Source of the DNA: Lysinibacillus contaminans
GTDB taxonomy: Bacteria; Bacillota; Bacilli; Bacillales_A; Planococcaceae
Direction of reading: 5' to 3'
Assembly (NCBI RefSeq): GCF_001278945.1
Contig: NZ_LGRV01000003.1
Location: 1-64,000, forward strand
DNA: 64,000 bases
The translations under genes and the position numbers were made by a program. Below the pieces are notes generated by a model. The model searched no databases and had not been told where the DNA came from. It saw nothing but the letters and a program-made list of their open reading frames with translations. Of this stretch, positions 8,401 to 17,362 are shown in pieces (position 1 is the first letter of the stretch; each line of letters opens with the position of its first letter).

Positions 8401-9324
8401 ATGGACATTATTGATTTACATTGCGATGTGCTGATGAAATTAACTACGCTAGAAACTGCGAACTTTAAAGATGATGAGCGTTTACAGTCTAATAAAGGTC
8501 GCTTGCAATTAGGCCAAGTAAAAGCGCAAGTATTTGCTATTTTTATTGACCCGAAAATTCCTCAAAGCATGAAGTTTTTAGAGGTAATGCGTCAAATAGA
8601 AGCATTTCATATGCATGTACTGCAAACAGAAGGTATGGTTCATATTACCGACTGGTCACAGCTTGAGTGTTTAGCACCACATGAAATAGGTGCAATCTTA
8701 AGTTTAGAAGGTTGTGATGCAATTGGTGATGATATTACAAAATTGCAGGCAGTGTTAGATGCTGGGGTAAAGCTTGTTGGCTTAACATGGAATGGTGAAA
8801 ACAGTGTGGCATACGGCGCTGAGCAAGATGCAAAGCTTGGTTTAAAGCCATTTGGTAAAGAGGTCGTGAACATTTTAAATGAGCGAGATATAATTATTGA
8901 TGTGTCGCATTTAAATGAACAGGGATTTTGGGACGTCCTACCACTCGCAAAGCATATTATTGCGAGTCATAGTAATGCACGTGCATTATGTGATCATCCA
9001 CGTAATTTAACGGATAAACAAGCAAGAGCACTAGTAGAACATGGTGGACATATCCATGTGGTGTATTATCCACATTTTATCGGAGATAATGCTTCAATGG
9101 AGGATTTAGTAGCACATGTTAAACATTTCGCTGATTTAGTAGGTGTAGAGCATCTAGGCTTAGGCTCTGACTTTGATGGTATTGATGTAACGGTAGATGG
9201 GTTAGCACATGCAGGTGAGGCGCAAAATTTATTAGAAGCCTTACGAGAACATTTTTCGATTGAAGAAGTACGAGGGATCGCTAATGCGAATTTTCGTCGC
9301 TATATCAATTACGCCTTAGCGTAA
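8401..9324 (+). CDS. Membrane (renal-type) dipeptidase, M19 family
   Basis: A 307-residue amidohydrolase-fold zinc dipeptidase. Ligand residues can be read: DLHCD (H7, D9), the bridging glutamate in SLEGCDAIG (E103), DVSH (H170), ASHSN (H190) and GSDFDGID (258-262). M19 enzymes cleave dipeptides, including those with a D-residue at the C-terminal side. No signal peptide is visible, so it is probably cytosolic. GAGGTGAAGAAGT precedes the ATG. A mosaic repeat region and the convergent menA follow. Confidence 0.9.
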   Translation: MDIIDLHCDVLMKLTTLETANFKDDERLQSNKGRLQLGQVKAQVFAIFIDPKIPQSMKFLEVMRQIEAFHMHVLQTEGMVHITDWSQLECLAPHEIGAILSLEGCDAIGDDITKLQAVLDAGVKLVGLTWNGENSVAYGAEQDAKLGLKPFGKEVVNILNERDIIIDVSHLNEQGFWDVLPLAKHIIASHSNARALCDHPRNLTDKQARALVEHGGHIHVVYYPHFIGDNASMEDLVAHVKHFADLVGVEHLGLGSDFDGIDVTVDGLAHAGEAQNLLEALREHFSIEEVRGIANANFRRYINYALA

Positions 9325-9500
9325 TTGCCGCTGACGCTTCGCTTTCGCGCAGATAAACAATGCGTCCGGATTTTGAATTGTGCTTGCACAATTCACTCCT
9401 TTGCAAAATCTGTGACATCCGCCGGAGGCTTTATCTTCATTCAGTGTTTGTCGCTGACGCTTCGCTTTCGCGCAGAAAAAATTTGCTGAATGAAGATAAA
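9325..9500. repeat. Mosaic intergenic repeat with nested inverted repeats
   Basis: A 24-nt motif, CGCTGACGCTTCGCTTTCGC then GCAG, occurs at about 9329-9352 and 9452-9475, with a diverged copy at 59318-59340. A 15-bp perfect inverted repeat (TTTATCTTCATTCAG at 9430-9444 and its complement at 9486-9500) encloses the second copy. GAATTGTG/CACAATTC forms a hairpin near 9377-9396. GC content is above the flanks. It looks like dispersed non-coding repeat material between two convergent genes. Confidence 0.7.
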
Positions 9501-9527
9501 AAAACGACAACCCGTTAAGGATGTTGC
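9497..9527 (-). terminator. Probable terminator of menA
   Basis: On the minus strand, CAACATCC and GGGTTG form an imperfect stem followed by TCGTTTTTTT just after the menA stop. Confidence 0.5.
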
Positions 9528-9534
9528 ACACCTA

Positions 9535-10455
9535 TTAATAAAAGAAATAATTAAATAATAAGCCAAGAGCAAGTAGGAAGCCGAAGAAAGTATTTGTTTG
9601 CGCTGTATATTTCATCGCAGGCATTACTTCTTTTGCTTCTTTTTTATCGCGGAAAATTTGGATAGCACGTAGTGGTTTCGGTATGCTTAAGAAAATAATG
9701 AGTGCCCATGCGGTAATGTCATCAACTGCTACGAGTGCGATAATCCATAAATAAGAGATGATAAAGAAGCCGGATAGCATAGTGATAGCACGGTCACGAC
9801 CAACTAGAATTGCGAGTGTTTTCCGTCCACCTTCTGCATCTCCGACAATGTCACGTATATTATTTGAGAGCATAATTGCTCCAACTAAAATCATACTTGG
9901 TACAGAAAGTAATACAGCATCCAGTGTAACTGTTCTTGTTTGAATATAAAAGGCGATTAATACAATCCCCATCCCCATGACAGCCCCTGAAATAAGCTCC
10001 CCAAATGGTGTATACGCTATTGGATAAGGTCCTCCTGTATACAAAAAGCCAATAAGCATACAAACAAGTCCGACAGCTGCAAGCCACCAAGAAGTTGAGG
10101 CGCAAATATAAATACCGATTAGTGCAGCAATGGCATAAAAGCTAAGTGCAATAATCATAATTGTTTTTGGTTGAACACCATGACGGACAATTGTCCCGCC
10201 GATACCTACTGAATGTTCATTATCGAGTCCTAGTTTGTAATCATAGTATTCGTTGAACATATTTGTTGCCGCTTGAATGAGCATACTTGCAATAAGCATG
10301 GCAAAAAACAGGACAAAATTAATAGTTTCTTTGTCAATTGCTAGTGCAATTGCTGTTCCCAAAAATACCGGAACGAATGAAGCGGTTAAAGTATGTGGAC
10401 GTGTTAGATGCCACCAAACTTTAAAACCCCTATCAGCTTCAATGACTTTGGTCAT
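9535..10455 (-). CDS. menA: 1,4-dihydroxy-2-naphthoate polyprenyltransferase
   Basis: Integral-membrane UbiA-superfamily prenyltransferase that attaches the polyprenyl tail to 1,4-dihydroxy-2-naphthoate, giving demethylmenaquinone. The 306-residue protein has about eight to nine membrane spans and both substrate motifs: NEYYDYKLGLD (68-78) and NNIRDIVGDAEGGRKTLA (198-215). It is transcribed away from menF, with a 221-nt divergent spacer. GGAGAGAATCACCTT precedes the ATG. The men context makes confusion with ubiquinone or heme prenyltransferases unlikely. Confidence 0.95.
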   Translation of the reverse strand: MTKVIEADRGFKVWWHLTRPHTLTASFVPVFLGTAIALAIDKETINFVLFFAMLIASMLIQAATNMFNEYYDYKLGLDNEHSVGIGGTIVRHGVQPKTIMIIALSFYAIAALIGIYICASTSWWLAAVGLVCMLIGFLYTGGPYPIAYTPFGELISGAVMGMGIVLIAFYIQTRTVTLDAVLLSVPSMILVGAIMLSNNIRDIVGDAEGGRKTLAILVGRDRAITMLSGFFIISYLWIIALVAVDDITAWALIIFLSIPKPLRAIQIFRDKKEAKEVMPAMKYTAQTNTFFGFLLALGLLFNYFFY

Positions 10456-10676
10456 AAGGTGATTCTCTCCTTCGATTGTTGTAGACTCTTTCTATTTTAT
10501 ACGAAGAAGGAGAAATTGGGTAGGTTATCAGCTTATTACATACAGTTAAGTCAAAAAAAATGATATGATACAATAGAAACTGAATTTATAGAACGATACA
10601 GTAATTAATAGCCGTCAGAGGAACTAGGGGACGGTTCTTTTAACGAGTTTACATTGCAACAACGGAGGGAATTTTC

Positions 10677-12062
10677 ATGCAACAGAAGTGGTACCAAGCC
10701 ACAGAAGTAAATGTGGACTCTTTGGGCCAAAACCTTCATTTTTATATGGAAACGATCGAAGTGAGTCGCTTATCGGCACTAGCGTTTTACGCAGCCGGTG
10801 AGGAGCGTTATAAAGGTGAACGATTTTATTGGCAAAATAGAGAAAAAACAATGACATTAGTGGGCTTAGGACATGCCTATACAATTCAAAATAACGCAAA
10901 AAACGACCGTTTTGATGATGTAGAAAAGGAATGGATCAGCTTAACGAAAAATTGTGTTAAGGGGCAAGCGGAATTACAGCCAATTCTTTTTGGTGGTTTT
11001 ACGTTTGATCCACAAAATGATATGAGTGGAGAGTGGACAGACTTTCCAGAAGCTTATTTTGCACTCGCAACGTATCAACTTGTTTTGCGTGATGACAAAG
11101 CTTATATAAGTGTGAACCTTGTATCTGAAAATGCACAAGCAGAAGAACAATTTGAAACACTTCTTAAGGAGCGTGATCATTTAATTCACGCGGCACAGGT
11201 TAAAGAAGTAAAAACATATACAAAGCCTGCAATGATAAACTATTTCGAACCTTATAAGGAGCAGTATTTAGCATCAATCAATCAGGTGACATCACTCATT
11301 AAGGCGAAAGAAGCAGAAAAAGTAGTTATCGCCCGCTCACTTGCGCTGCAATTTAAAGAGCGAGTATCATCACCACAAGTGCTCTCGCAGGTTATCAATG
11401 AGCAACCTGAAAGTTATTTATTTGGCTTAGAGCGAAATAATTTACTATTTTTCGGTGCTTCACCAGAGCGTCTTGTGAAAGTGGAAAATGGCAGAGCCTT
11501 CTCGTCTTGCGTTGCAGGTTCTATTAAACGTGGCAAAACGGCAGAGGAAGATGGCGTATTAGGTCAAAGTCTTTTGAATGACCGGAAAAATGGCGGTGAG
11601 CATCAGTATGTCGTCGATATGATTGCTGAAACATTCCGCAAAAATTGTACGGATACGAAAATTCCTGCTGGTCCACGTTTATTGAAAATCCGAGATATTC
11701 AACATTTATATACGCCTGTTGAAGGTCAGTTAAACGATACGGCAACAATATTACAATTAACGAAGCATCTACATCCAACACCAGCTTTAGGTGGCGTTCC
11801 AAGACAAGAGGCAATGGCGGCGATTCGTAAATACGAACCAATGAACCGAGGGCTCTATGCTGCACCAATTGGTTGGCTGGATGCAGAAGGAAACGGGGAG
11901 TTTGCTGTAGCGATTCGTTCTGCAAGCTTAGTCGATGATAAAGCTTATTTATATGCAGGTGGTGGTATTGTGGCAGATTCAGAGCCTCAATCTGAATATG
12001 AAGAAACATTAGTGAAATTTCGCCCAATGCTTCGCGCTTTAGGAGGTCAATTAGATGAATGA
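10677..12062 (+). CDS. menF: Isochorismate synthase
   Basis: Chorismate-utilising enzyme that makes isochorismate, the first step of menaquinone synthesis. The 461-residue product carries the C-terminal chorismate-binding domain with KVVIARSLAL, GASPERLVKVENG, CVAGSIKRG, LLNDRKNGGEHQYVVDMI, HLHPTPALGGVPRQEA and VAIRSASLV-GGGIV. GGAGGGAATTTTC gives a strong ribosome site. It overlaps menD by 8 nt and begins the menF-menD-menH-menB unit. EntC/DhbC-type enzymes are similar, but the men context decides. Confidence 0.95.
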   Translation: MQQKWYQATEVNVDSLGQNLHFYMETIEVSRLSALAFYAAGEERYKGERFYWQNREKTMTLVGLGHAYTIQNNAKNDRFDDVEKEWISLTKNCVKGQAELQPILFGGFTFDPQNDMSGEWTDFPEAYFALATYQLVLRDDKAYISVNLVSENAQAEEQFETLLKERDHLIHAAQVKEVKTYTKPAMINYFEPYKEQYLASINQVTSLIKAKEAEKVVIARSLALQFKERVSSPQVLSQVINEQPESYLFGLERNNLLFFGASPERLVKVENGRAFSSCVAGSIKRGKTAEEDGVLGQSLLNDRKNGGEHQYVVDMIAETFRKNCTDTKIPAGPRLLKIRDIQHLYTPVEGQLNDTATILQLTKHLHPTPALGGVPRQEAMAAIRKYEPMNRGLYAAPIGWLDAEGNGEFAVAIRSASLVDDKAYLYAGGGIVADSEPQSEYEETLVKFRPMLRALGGQLDE

Positions 12063-13779
12063 TCGTCAGATTTTAACTGATTATGTTTATAAAATGGTTG
12101 CATCACTAGTACAAGGTGGAGTCGAACATGTTGTCGTAAGTCCTGGTTCTCGTTCAACACCGCTTGCCTATGCCTTTGCATCAACAAAAGAATTAACGAT
12201 GTATCGCCAGGTGGATGAACGATCCGCGGCGTTTTTTGCTTTAGGTATCGCAAAAGCAACAGCAAAGCCAGTTGTGTTGTTGTGTACATCAGGGACAGCG
12301 GCAGCTAACTACTTCCCAGCTATTGTTGAGGCGAGTTATGCGCGTGTACCTTTAATAGTTATTACAGCAGACCGTCCACATGAATTACGTGAGGTAGGCG
12401 CACCGCAAGCAATTAATCAGCCAAACCTTTACGGAGAACATGTGAAATGGAGTGTCGATTTTCCTTTAGCGGATGGCGCAGCACCGACATTGCCATTTAT
12501 AGAGCGTCATATCGCACGTGCAGTCGCAATTGCAACGAGTGCACCATTTGGACCTGTGCATTTGAATGTGCCATTTCGTGAGCCATTACTAATTGACTTT
12601 AGTGACGAGCTACCGAAAGCAACATTTAAGCACAGTAGTATCGCGGAGCTAACGCCATCAGTGGAAACGAAACGAGAACTTAGAGACATTTTATGTGCGA
12701 CTAAACGAGGATTTATTGTAATTGGGGAGCTTCCACTTGGTACAGATTTAACGATTATATGGGATTTTGTACGTCAGTTAAAATGGCCAATACTCGTGGA
12801 AAGTCTGTCGAATATGCGAACTTCAGTACCAGAAGACTGTATGCCATATGTGATCGCCACGTACGATGCGATTATGAAGAGCGATGATTTTACAGCGTTA
12901 GTGAAGCCAGAAACGGTGCTTCGTTTAGGCGCACAGCCGATTTCGAAATTTATAATGCAATTTATTACTAAATCACAGCCAAATGCGTATATTGTCGTCG
13001 ATGAAAATCCAATGTTCCGTGATGCAACAGGTGCATCCACACACTTTATACAGGCGACTATTGGTGAGTGGTTAAGTGAATTAGATGTTCGTGATAATAT
13101 GCTTGAAGCGGAATACTTAGCTGAGTGGCAAGATGCCGATGATCTTGCACTTGAATATATAGAGCATTACACAGACGGAGCAATTGATGAAGGCGCAATG
13201 GTCAGCTTACTTCTTGAATGCATACCAGAGGGTAGTGATATTTTTGTAAGTAGTAGTATGCCAATTCGTGATATTGATACGTTTTTAATTAAAACAACGA
13301 AGGATATTCGTGTGTTTGCGAACCGTGGTGCGAATGGTATTGATGGAGTTGTTTCTACAGCGATGGGCTTTAGCCAAGTAAATAAACGTGAAACCTATTT
13401 ACTCATAGGTGATTTAGCATTTTTACATGACATAAATGGTCTGATTGCTTCACGTTATCAGGAATGCAATATCACAATAATCGTCATGAACAATGATGGT
13501 GGTGGTATTTTCTCTTATTTACCGCAGGCAACAGTTCAAGAACATTATGAGAATTTATTTGGTACACCCACTGCGCTTGAGTTTCGTGATATTGCGCATA
13601 TGTATGGAATGGAATATTTACGTGTGGATGAAATTACAGAGTTTTTCCCGAAATTTATGATGGCGAAGCAACGGCCTTTACGTTTAGTAGAAATCTTCAC
13701 AGATCGTGAGGAAAATGTTTTTGCGCATCGTGCGCTATGGCAACGAATAAATTCAGGTTTAAAAGCATGGCAAAGTTAA
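12055..13779 (+). CDS. menD: SEPHCHC synthase, thiamine-diphosphate dependent
   Basis: Catalyses the ThDP-dependent addition of 2-oxoglutarate-derived succinyl semialdehyde to isochorismate. The 574-residue length is standard for MenD. The N-terminal VSPGSRSTPLAYAF motif, the VDERSAAFFALG segment, CTSGTAAANYFPAIVEA, ITADRPHELREVGAPQAI and the ThDP-binding GDLAFLHDINGL...NNDGGGIFSYLPQ are all present. TAGGAGG lies just before the ATG, inside the end of menF, which implies translational coupling. Confidence 0.96.
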   Translation: MNDRQILTDYVYKMVASLVQGGVEHVVVSPGSRSTPLAYAFASTKELTMYRQVDERSAAFFALGIAKATAKPVVLLCTSGTAAANYFPAIVEASYARVPLIVITADRPHELREVGAPQAINQPNLYGEHVKWSVDFPLADGAAPTLPFIERHIARAVAIATSAPFGPVHLNVPFREPLLIDFSDELPKATFKHSSIAELTPSVETKRELRDILCATKRGFIVIGELPLGTDLTIIWDFVRQLKWPILVESLSNMRTSVPEDCMPYVIATYDAIMKSDDFTALVKPETVLRLGAQPISKFIMQFITKSQPNAYIVVDENPMFRDATGASTHFIQATIGEWLSELDVRDNMLEAEYLAEWQDADDLALEYIEHYTDGAIDEGAMVSLLLECIPEGSDIFVSSSMPIRDIDTFLIKTTKDIRVFANRGANGIDGVVSTAMGFSQVNKRETYLLIGDLAFLHDINGLIASRYQECNITIIVMNNDGGGIFSYLPQATVQEHYENLFGTPTALEFRDIAHMYGMEYLRVDEITEFFPKFMMAKQRPLRLVEIFTDREENVFAHRALWQRINSGLKAWQS

Positions 13780-14579
13780 GTATCCGTGGCATTGAGACAA
13801 ATGTAGAAGTGTGGAATGAAGCGGCTGAGCAAGTAGTCGTAGCATTACATGGATTTACAGGTAGTACGGCCACTTGGCGAAATTTGGCGAATTCGCTACC
13901 GAATGTTCGCGTCGTGGCAATTGATTTAATTGGTCACGGCAAAACAGAGGTACCTGAGCAGGCAAGTCGCTTCTCAATGGAGGAGCAAGTAAAGGACCTA
14001 GAAGAAATTTTCACTCAATTACAATTAGGGACATTCTCATTACTCGGGTATTCCATGGGAGGCCGTATTGCCTTGTCTTATGCCATTGCGTATCCAGAGC
14101 GAATTGAAAAGTTAATGTTAGAAAGTGCATCACCGGGCTTACGTACATCAAAAGAACGCATAGAGCGTTGTCAGAGAGATAACGCATTAGCCGATAAAAT
14201 TGAGGTAAACGGACTTACATCCTTTGTGGATGCATGGGAAAACATCCCGCTCTTTGAATCTCAAAAAAGGTTACCAGAAATGGTACGGCATGCGATTCGA
14301 ACAGAGCGACTTGCGCAATGTGAGCAGGGCTTAGTTGGCAGTCTACGTGGTATAGGGACGGGCATGCAACCATCTAATTGGCCCTTTTTGGAAATACTCA
14401 ACTTACCTGTCCTACTGATTACAGGTTCGCTTGATGAAAAGTTTTGTAAAATTGCTACTGACATGACAGCGTTATTCAAGAATGCGCAACATATGACAGT
14501 AAATGACGCTAGCCACGCAATTCATGTGGAAAATCCTGCGGAGTTTGCTACAATAGTAGAGGAGTATTTATTTTCTTAA
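13767..14579 (+). CDS. menH: SHCHC synthase, alpha/beta hydrolase
   Basis: Removes pyruvate from SEPHCHC to give SHCHC. A 270-residue alpha/beta hydrolase with the oxyanion segment LHGFTGS, the nucleophile elbow GYSMGGR (S96 from this start), the acid in ITGSLDEKF and the His in [12 protein letters not shown]. The frame opens at ATG 13737, 43 nt inside menD, but [10 protein letters not shown] at 13767 is the more usual MenH start and overlaps menD by only 13 nt; its ribosome site is weak, so either start is possible. MenB follows after 17 nt. Confidence 0.9.
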   Translation: MAKLSIRGIETNVEVWNEAAEQVVVALHGFTGSTATWRNLANSLPNVRVVAIDLIGHGKTEVPEQASRFSMEEQVKDLEEIFTQLQLGTFSLLGYSMGGRIALSYAIAYPERIEKLMLESASPGLRTSKERIERCQRDNALADKIEVNGLTSFVDAWENIPLFESQKRLPEMVRHAIRTERLAQCEQGLVGSLRGIGTGMQPSNWPFLEILNLPVLLITGSLDEKFCKIATDMTALFKNAQHMTVNDASHAIHVENPAEFATIVEEYLFS

Positions 14580-14596
14580 ATTTAGGAGGCAATCTA

Positions 14597-15415
14597 ATGA
14601 CACGTCAATGGACTTCATTACATACTTATGAAGATATTAAGTATGAGTTTTATAACGGTATCGCAAAAATTACGATTAACCGACCAGAAGTACGCAACGC
14701 ATTCCGTCCAAAAACGGTAACGGAAATGATCGATGCATTTTCACGCGCGCGTGATGATAAAAATGTAGGAGTCATCATCTTAACAGGCGAAGGCGAAAAA
14801 GCTTTCTGTTCAGGTGGAGATCAAAAAGTACGTGGAAATGGTGGATATGTTGGAGACGACGAAATTCCTCGCTTAAACGTATTAGACTTACAACGCCTAA
14901 TCCGCGTTATTCCAAAACCAGTTGTTGCCATGGTTGCAGGTTTCGCAATTGGTGGTGGACATGTACTACACGTAGTATGTGACTTAACAATCGCTGCAGA
15001 CAATGCTCGCTTCGGACAAACAGGACCAAAAGTTGGCTCATTCGATGCTGGTTATGGTTCTGGATACCTTGCACGTATTATCGGACATAAAAAGGCACGT
15101 GAAATTTGGTACCTTTGCCGTCAATACGATGCACAACAAGCACTTGATATGGGCTTAGTTAACACAGTTGTTCCTTATGAGCAACTTGAAGACGAAACAG
15201 TTCAATGGTGTGAAGAAATGCTAGAAATGTCACCAATGGCACTTCGCTTCTTAAAAGCAGCGATGAACGCTGACACAGACGGCTTAGCAGGTCTTCAACA
15301 AATGGCAGGCGACGCTACACTTCTTTACTACACAACAGATGAAGCAAAAGAAGGCCGCGACGCTTTCAAAGAAAAACGCAAACCAGACTTCGGTCAATTC
15401 CCAAGATTCCCTTGA
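14597..15415 (+). CDS. menB: 1,4-dihydroxy-2-naphthoyl-CoA synthase
   Basis: Crotonase-fold Dieckmann cyclase converting o-succinylbenzoyl-CoA to DHNA-CoA. The 272-residue product shows the family signature: [75 protein letters not shown] and the [17 protein letters not shown] segment, ending in [20 protein letters not shown] as in other Bacillus MenB. TAGGAGG precedes the ATG. A terminator follows at 15434, so menE is probably transcribed separately. Confidence 0.97.
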   Translation: MTRQWTSLHTYEDIKYEFYNGIAKITINRPEVRNAFRPKTVTEMIDAFSRARDDKNVGVIILTGEGEKAFCSGGDQKVRGNGGYVGDDEIPRLNVLDLQRLIRVIPKPVVAMVAGFAIGGGHVLHVVCDLTIAADNARFGQTGPKVGSFDAGYGSGYLARIIGHKKAREIWYLCRQYDAQQALDMGLVNTVVPYEQLEDETVQWCEEMLEMSPMALRFLKAAMNADTDGLAGLQQMAGDATLLYYTTDEAKEGRDAFKEKRKPDFGQFPRFP

Positions 15416-15433
15416 TGGCTAGTCAATAATAGA

Positions 15434-15469
15434 GACACGTATCTTTTCATAGGATACGTGTTTTTTTTT
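15434..15469 (+). terminator. Terminator after menB
   Basis: ACACGTATC pairs with GGATACGTGT and is followed by T9. It separates menFDHB from menE. Confidence 0.9.
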
Positions 15470-15482
15470 GGTAATGTGTTTA

Positions 15483-15566
15483 GACGGATAAAAGTATGAG
15501 TCTGACGGATAAAATTGAAAATGCGACGGATAAAATCATGAAAGTGACGGATAAAACCGCAGAATA
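15483..15566 (+). repeat. Four copies of GACGGATAAAA at exact 21-bp spacing
   Basis: The 11-nt core GACGGATAAAA is repeated without change at 15483, 15504, 15525 and 15546. The 10-nt stretches between the cores are unrelated to one another. The array lies between the menB terminator and the menE ribosome site. Read as protein it gives heptads (TDKIENA, TDKIMKV) in a 37-codon frame from ATG 15496 to TGA 15609. That frame lacks a ribosome site, and core third positions are invariant, so conservation at the DNA level seems more likely. Confidence 0.85.
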
Positions 15567-15627
15567 TCTATGCAAATTATACAAAAAAGCAGTAAGATTA
15601 GCATTGTGAATGATTGGAGGTAACAAT

Positions 15628-17055
15628 ATGTATCCAAACTGGATTTTACAGCGCGCCTATTTAACACCATTGCGCGAAGCTTTAACATATGAAGGACAAA
15701 CATGGACATTCAATGAGTTAAATGAACTTGCGATAAAACGGGCACGACAATTAACGGCACTTGGCATACAGGAAGGTGATCGTATTGCGATCATGGGGCC
15801 AAGCATGCCAAATCTTATTGTTATGATGTATGCTTGTATGCATTTACAGTGTGAATTAGTCATGCTTAATCGGCGTTTATCAGCATCAGAAATTGCGTAT
15901 CAGTTAGCTGATGCGGAAGTAGTAGCATTACTTGTTGCGGATGAGGATGCCAACAAGCTTCCACAAAATGCGCCAGTACATTTATTTTCTGTAATTGAGC
16001 AAGGTATTGAAAAAGAAGTGACGATTGCTAAAGAATGGCCATTAGAACAAACAACTTCAATTATGTATACGTCTGGCACAACTGGTTTTCCAAAAGGAGT
16101 ACGCCAAACAGTTGGTAATCATCAGGCGAGTGCGACCGCCTCTGTATTAAATTTAGGCTTACATATAGGGGATGTATGGCTGTGCGCTGTACCTTTATTT
16201 CATATTAGCGGATTTTCTATTTTAGTGCGCTCCTTACTCTATGGAAACAAAGTGCATTTATATGAGCAATTTGATGTCGACGCGATTACACATAATATTG
16301 TGAATGGGGATGTGACACATATGTCTGTCGTAGCTGTCACATTAGAACGTATTTTACATGTACTAGAGGAGAAAAATGCAAAAGCTTCATCACGTTTTAA
16401 AATGATGCTTGCAGGTGGAGGACCTGTGCCTGTTGATTACTTACAACGTGCCGGGGCGCGAAATTTAGCGGTTGCACAAACCTATGGCATGACAGAAACT
16501 TCTTCACAAACGGCAACGCTTGCGAGTGAGGATGCGATGCTTAAAATTGGCTCTGCTGGGAAGCCGCTATTTTTCAACCAAATTCGTATTGCTGAGCCAA
16601 ATGAACAAGGTGAGGGAGAAATTTGTATTCGTGGCCCGCACGTGACACCTGGCTATATTGGTCGCTTTGCTCAAAAAGGAGCGACAATAGATGGTTGGCT
16701 GCATACGGGTGATATTGGCTATATCGATAAGGATGGCTATTTATTTGTTGTTGATCGACGTGCGGATTTAATCATTTCAGGTGGGGAAAATATTTATCCT
16801 GCAGAAATCGAAAATGCACTTCTCGCACATCCAGCTGTGAAGGAAGCAGGCGTATGTGGCAAGGATGATGAAAAATGGGGTCAGGTACCAGTAGCCTATA
16901 TAGTACTGAAGGAACCAGTATCAGTTGAGGAACTAATAAGTTTTTGTAAACATAACCTCGCTAAATATAAAATGCCTAAGGAGATAAATTTTGTTCATGA
17001 GTTACCTCGAAATGGATCTAATAAATTATTAAGAAGAAAATTGAAGGAATTATAG
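15628..17055 (+). CDS. menE: o-succinylbenzoate-CoA ligase
   Basis: Adenylate-forming enzyme activating o-succinylbenzoate with CoA. The 475-residue protein has the ANL motifs TSIMYTSGTTGFPKG (A3), PLFHISGFSILVRSLLYG, AQTYGMTETSSQT (A5), GWLHTGDIGYIDKDGYLFVVDRRADLIISGGENIYPAEIE (A7-A8, in parts) and the C-terminal NGSNKLLRRKL lysine. ATG 15628 is chosen over the in-frame ATG 15610 because TTGGAGG sits 7-8 nt before it. It follows a terminator and the 21-bp-phased array. menC, which usually follows menE in Bacillus, is absent. Confidence 0.95.
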   Translation: MYPNWILQRAYLTPLREALTYEGQTWTFNELNELAIKRARQLTALGIQEGDRIAIMGPSMPNLIVMMYACMHLQCELVMLNRRLSASEIAYQLADAEVVALLVADEDANKLPQNAPVHLFSVIEQGIEKEVTIAKEWPLEQTTSIMYTSGTTGFPKGVRQTVGNHQASATASVLNLGLHIGDVWLCAVPLFHISGFSILVRSLLYGNKVHLYEQFDVDAITHNIVNGDVTHMSVVAVTLERILHVLEEKNAKASSRFKMMLAGGGPVPVDYLQRAGARNLAVAQTYGMTETSSQTATLASEDAMLKIGSAGKPLFFNQIRIAEPNEQGEGEICIRGPHVTPGYIGRFAQKGATIDGWLHTGDIGYIDKDGYLFVVDRRADLIISGGENIYPAEIENALLAHPAVKEAGVCGKDDEKWGQVPVAYIVLKEPVSVEELISFCKHNLAKYKMPKEINFVHELPRNGSNKLLRRKLKEL

Positions 17056-17063
17056 TCTAAGAA

Positions 17064-17097
17064 AGAAGCTTTCTGCATATGAGAAGGCTTCTTTTTG
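17064..17097 (+). terminator. Terminator after menE
   Basis: AGAAGCTTTCT pairs with GAGAAGGCTTCT and is followed by T5. Confidence 0.75.
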
Positions 17098-17117
17098 GTT
17101 TAGATTTTAGAATGTTT

Positions 17118-17248
17118 GTTGATTGGAGTGGAGGCTGGGCGACTCCTGGTGGATTAGGCGTTCTAGATGAGACCCTGGAGCGAGCTTAGCGAGTGAAGCG
17201 GCTCATCGAACGCCCCCTGGAAAGCGCCCAGTCGGAACGGAAATCAAC
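17118..17248 (+). repeat. Dispersed hairpin repeat, full-length copy (131 bp)
   Basis: GTTGATT and AATCAAC form the ends. Inside, CTGGGCG (17135-17141) pairs with CGCCCAG (17225-17231), and GGCGTTC-GATGAG (17157-17171, with a 2-nt bulge) pairs with CTCATC-GAACGCC (17202-17214). The result is a long nested stem. GC content is far above the flanks. Shorter relatives lie at 24836 and 62038. It resembles a family of intergenic repeats common in Bacillaceae, from memory; no name is assigned. With the menE terminator it fills most of the 307-nt gap. Confidence 0.8.
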
Positions 17249-17362
17249 CCCACGTTATGCGATAAGCCTTATTTTTCTATAGTAGTAGTCACTTATTTAC
17301 TAGTAGTTTGCATAAAAAATTGGAAAACTACATAAATTAGTTAGTAAGGGAGACAGACTCAT

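Noticed and set aside
9316..9531. 71-codon minus-strand frame with a repeated FCAKAKRQRQ segment
   Set aside because: The repeated peptide comes only from the duplicated CGCTGACGCTTCGC motif; there is no ribosome site and it lies in a repeat region.
11524..12027. 167-codon minus-strand frame inside menF
   Set aside because: Antisense shadow of a certain gene, without a ribosome site.
15496..15609. 37-codon heptad-repeat peptide (MSLTDKIENATDKIMKV...) upstream of menE
   Set aside because: No ribosome-binding site, and the repeated codons are identical at third positions, which favours a DNA repeat. Mentioned with the repeat but not called as a gene.
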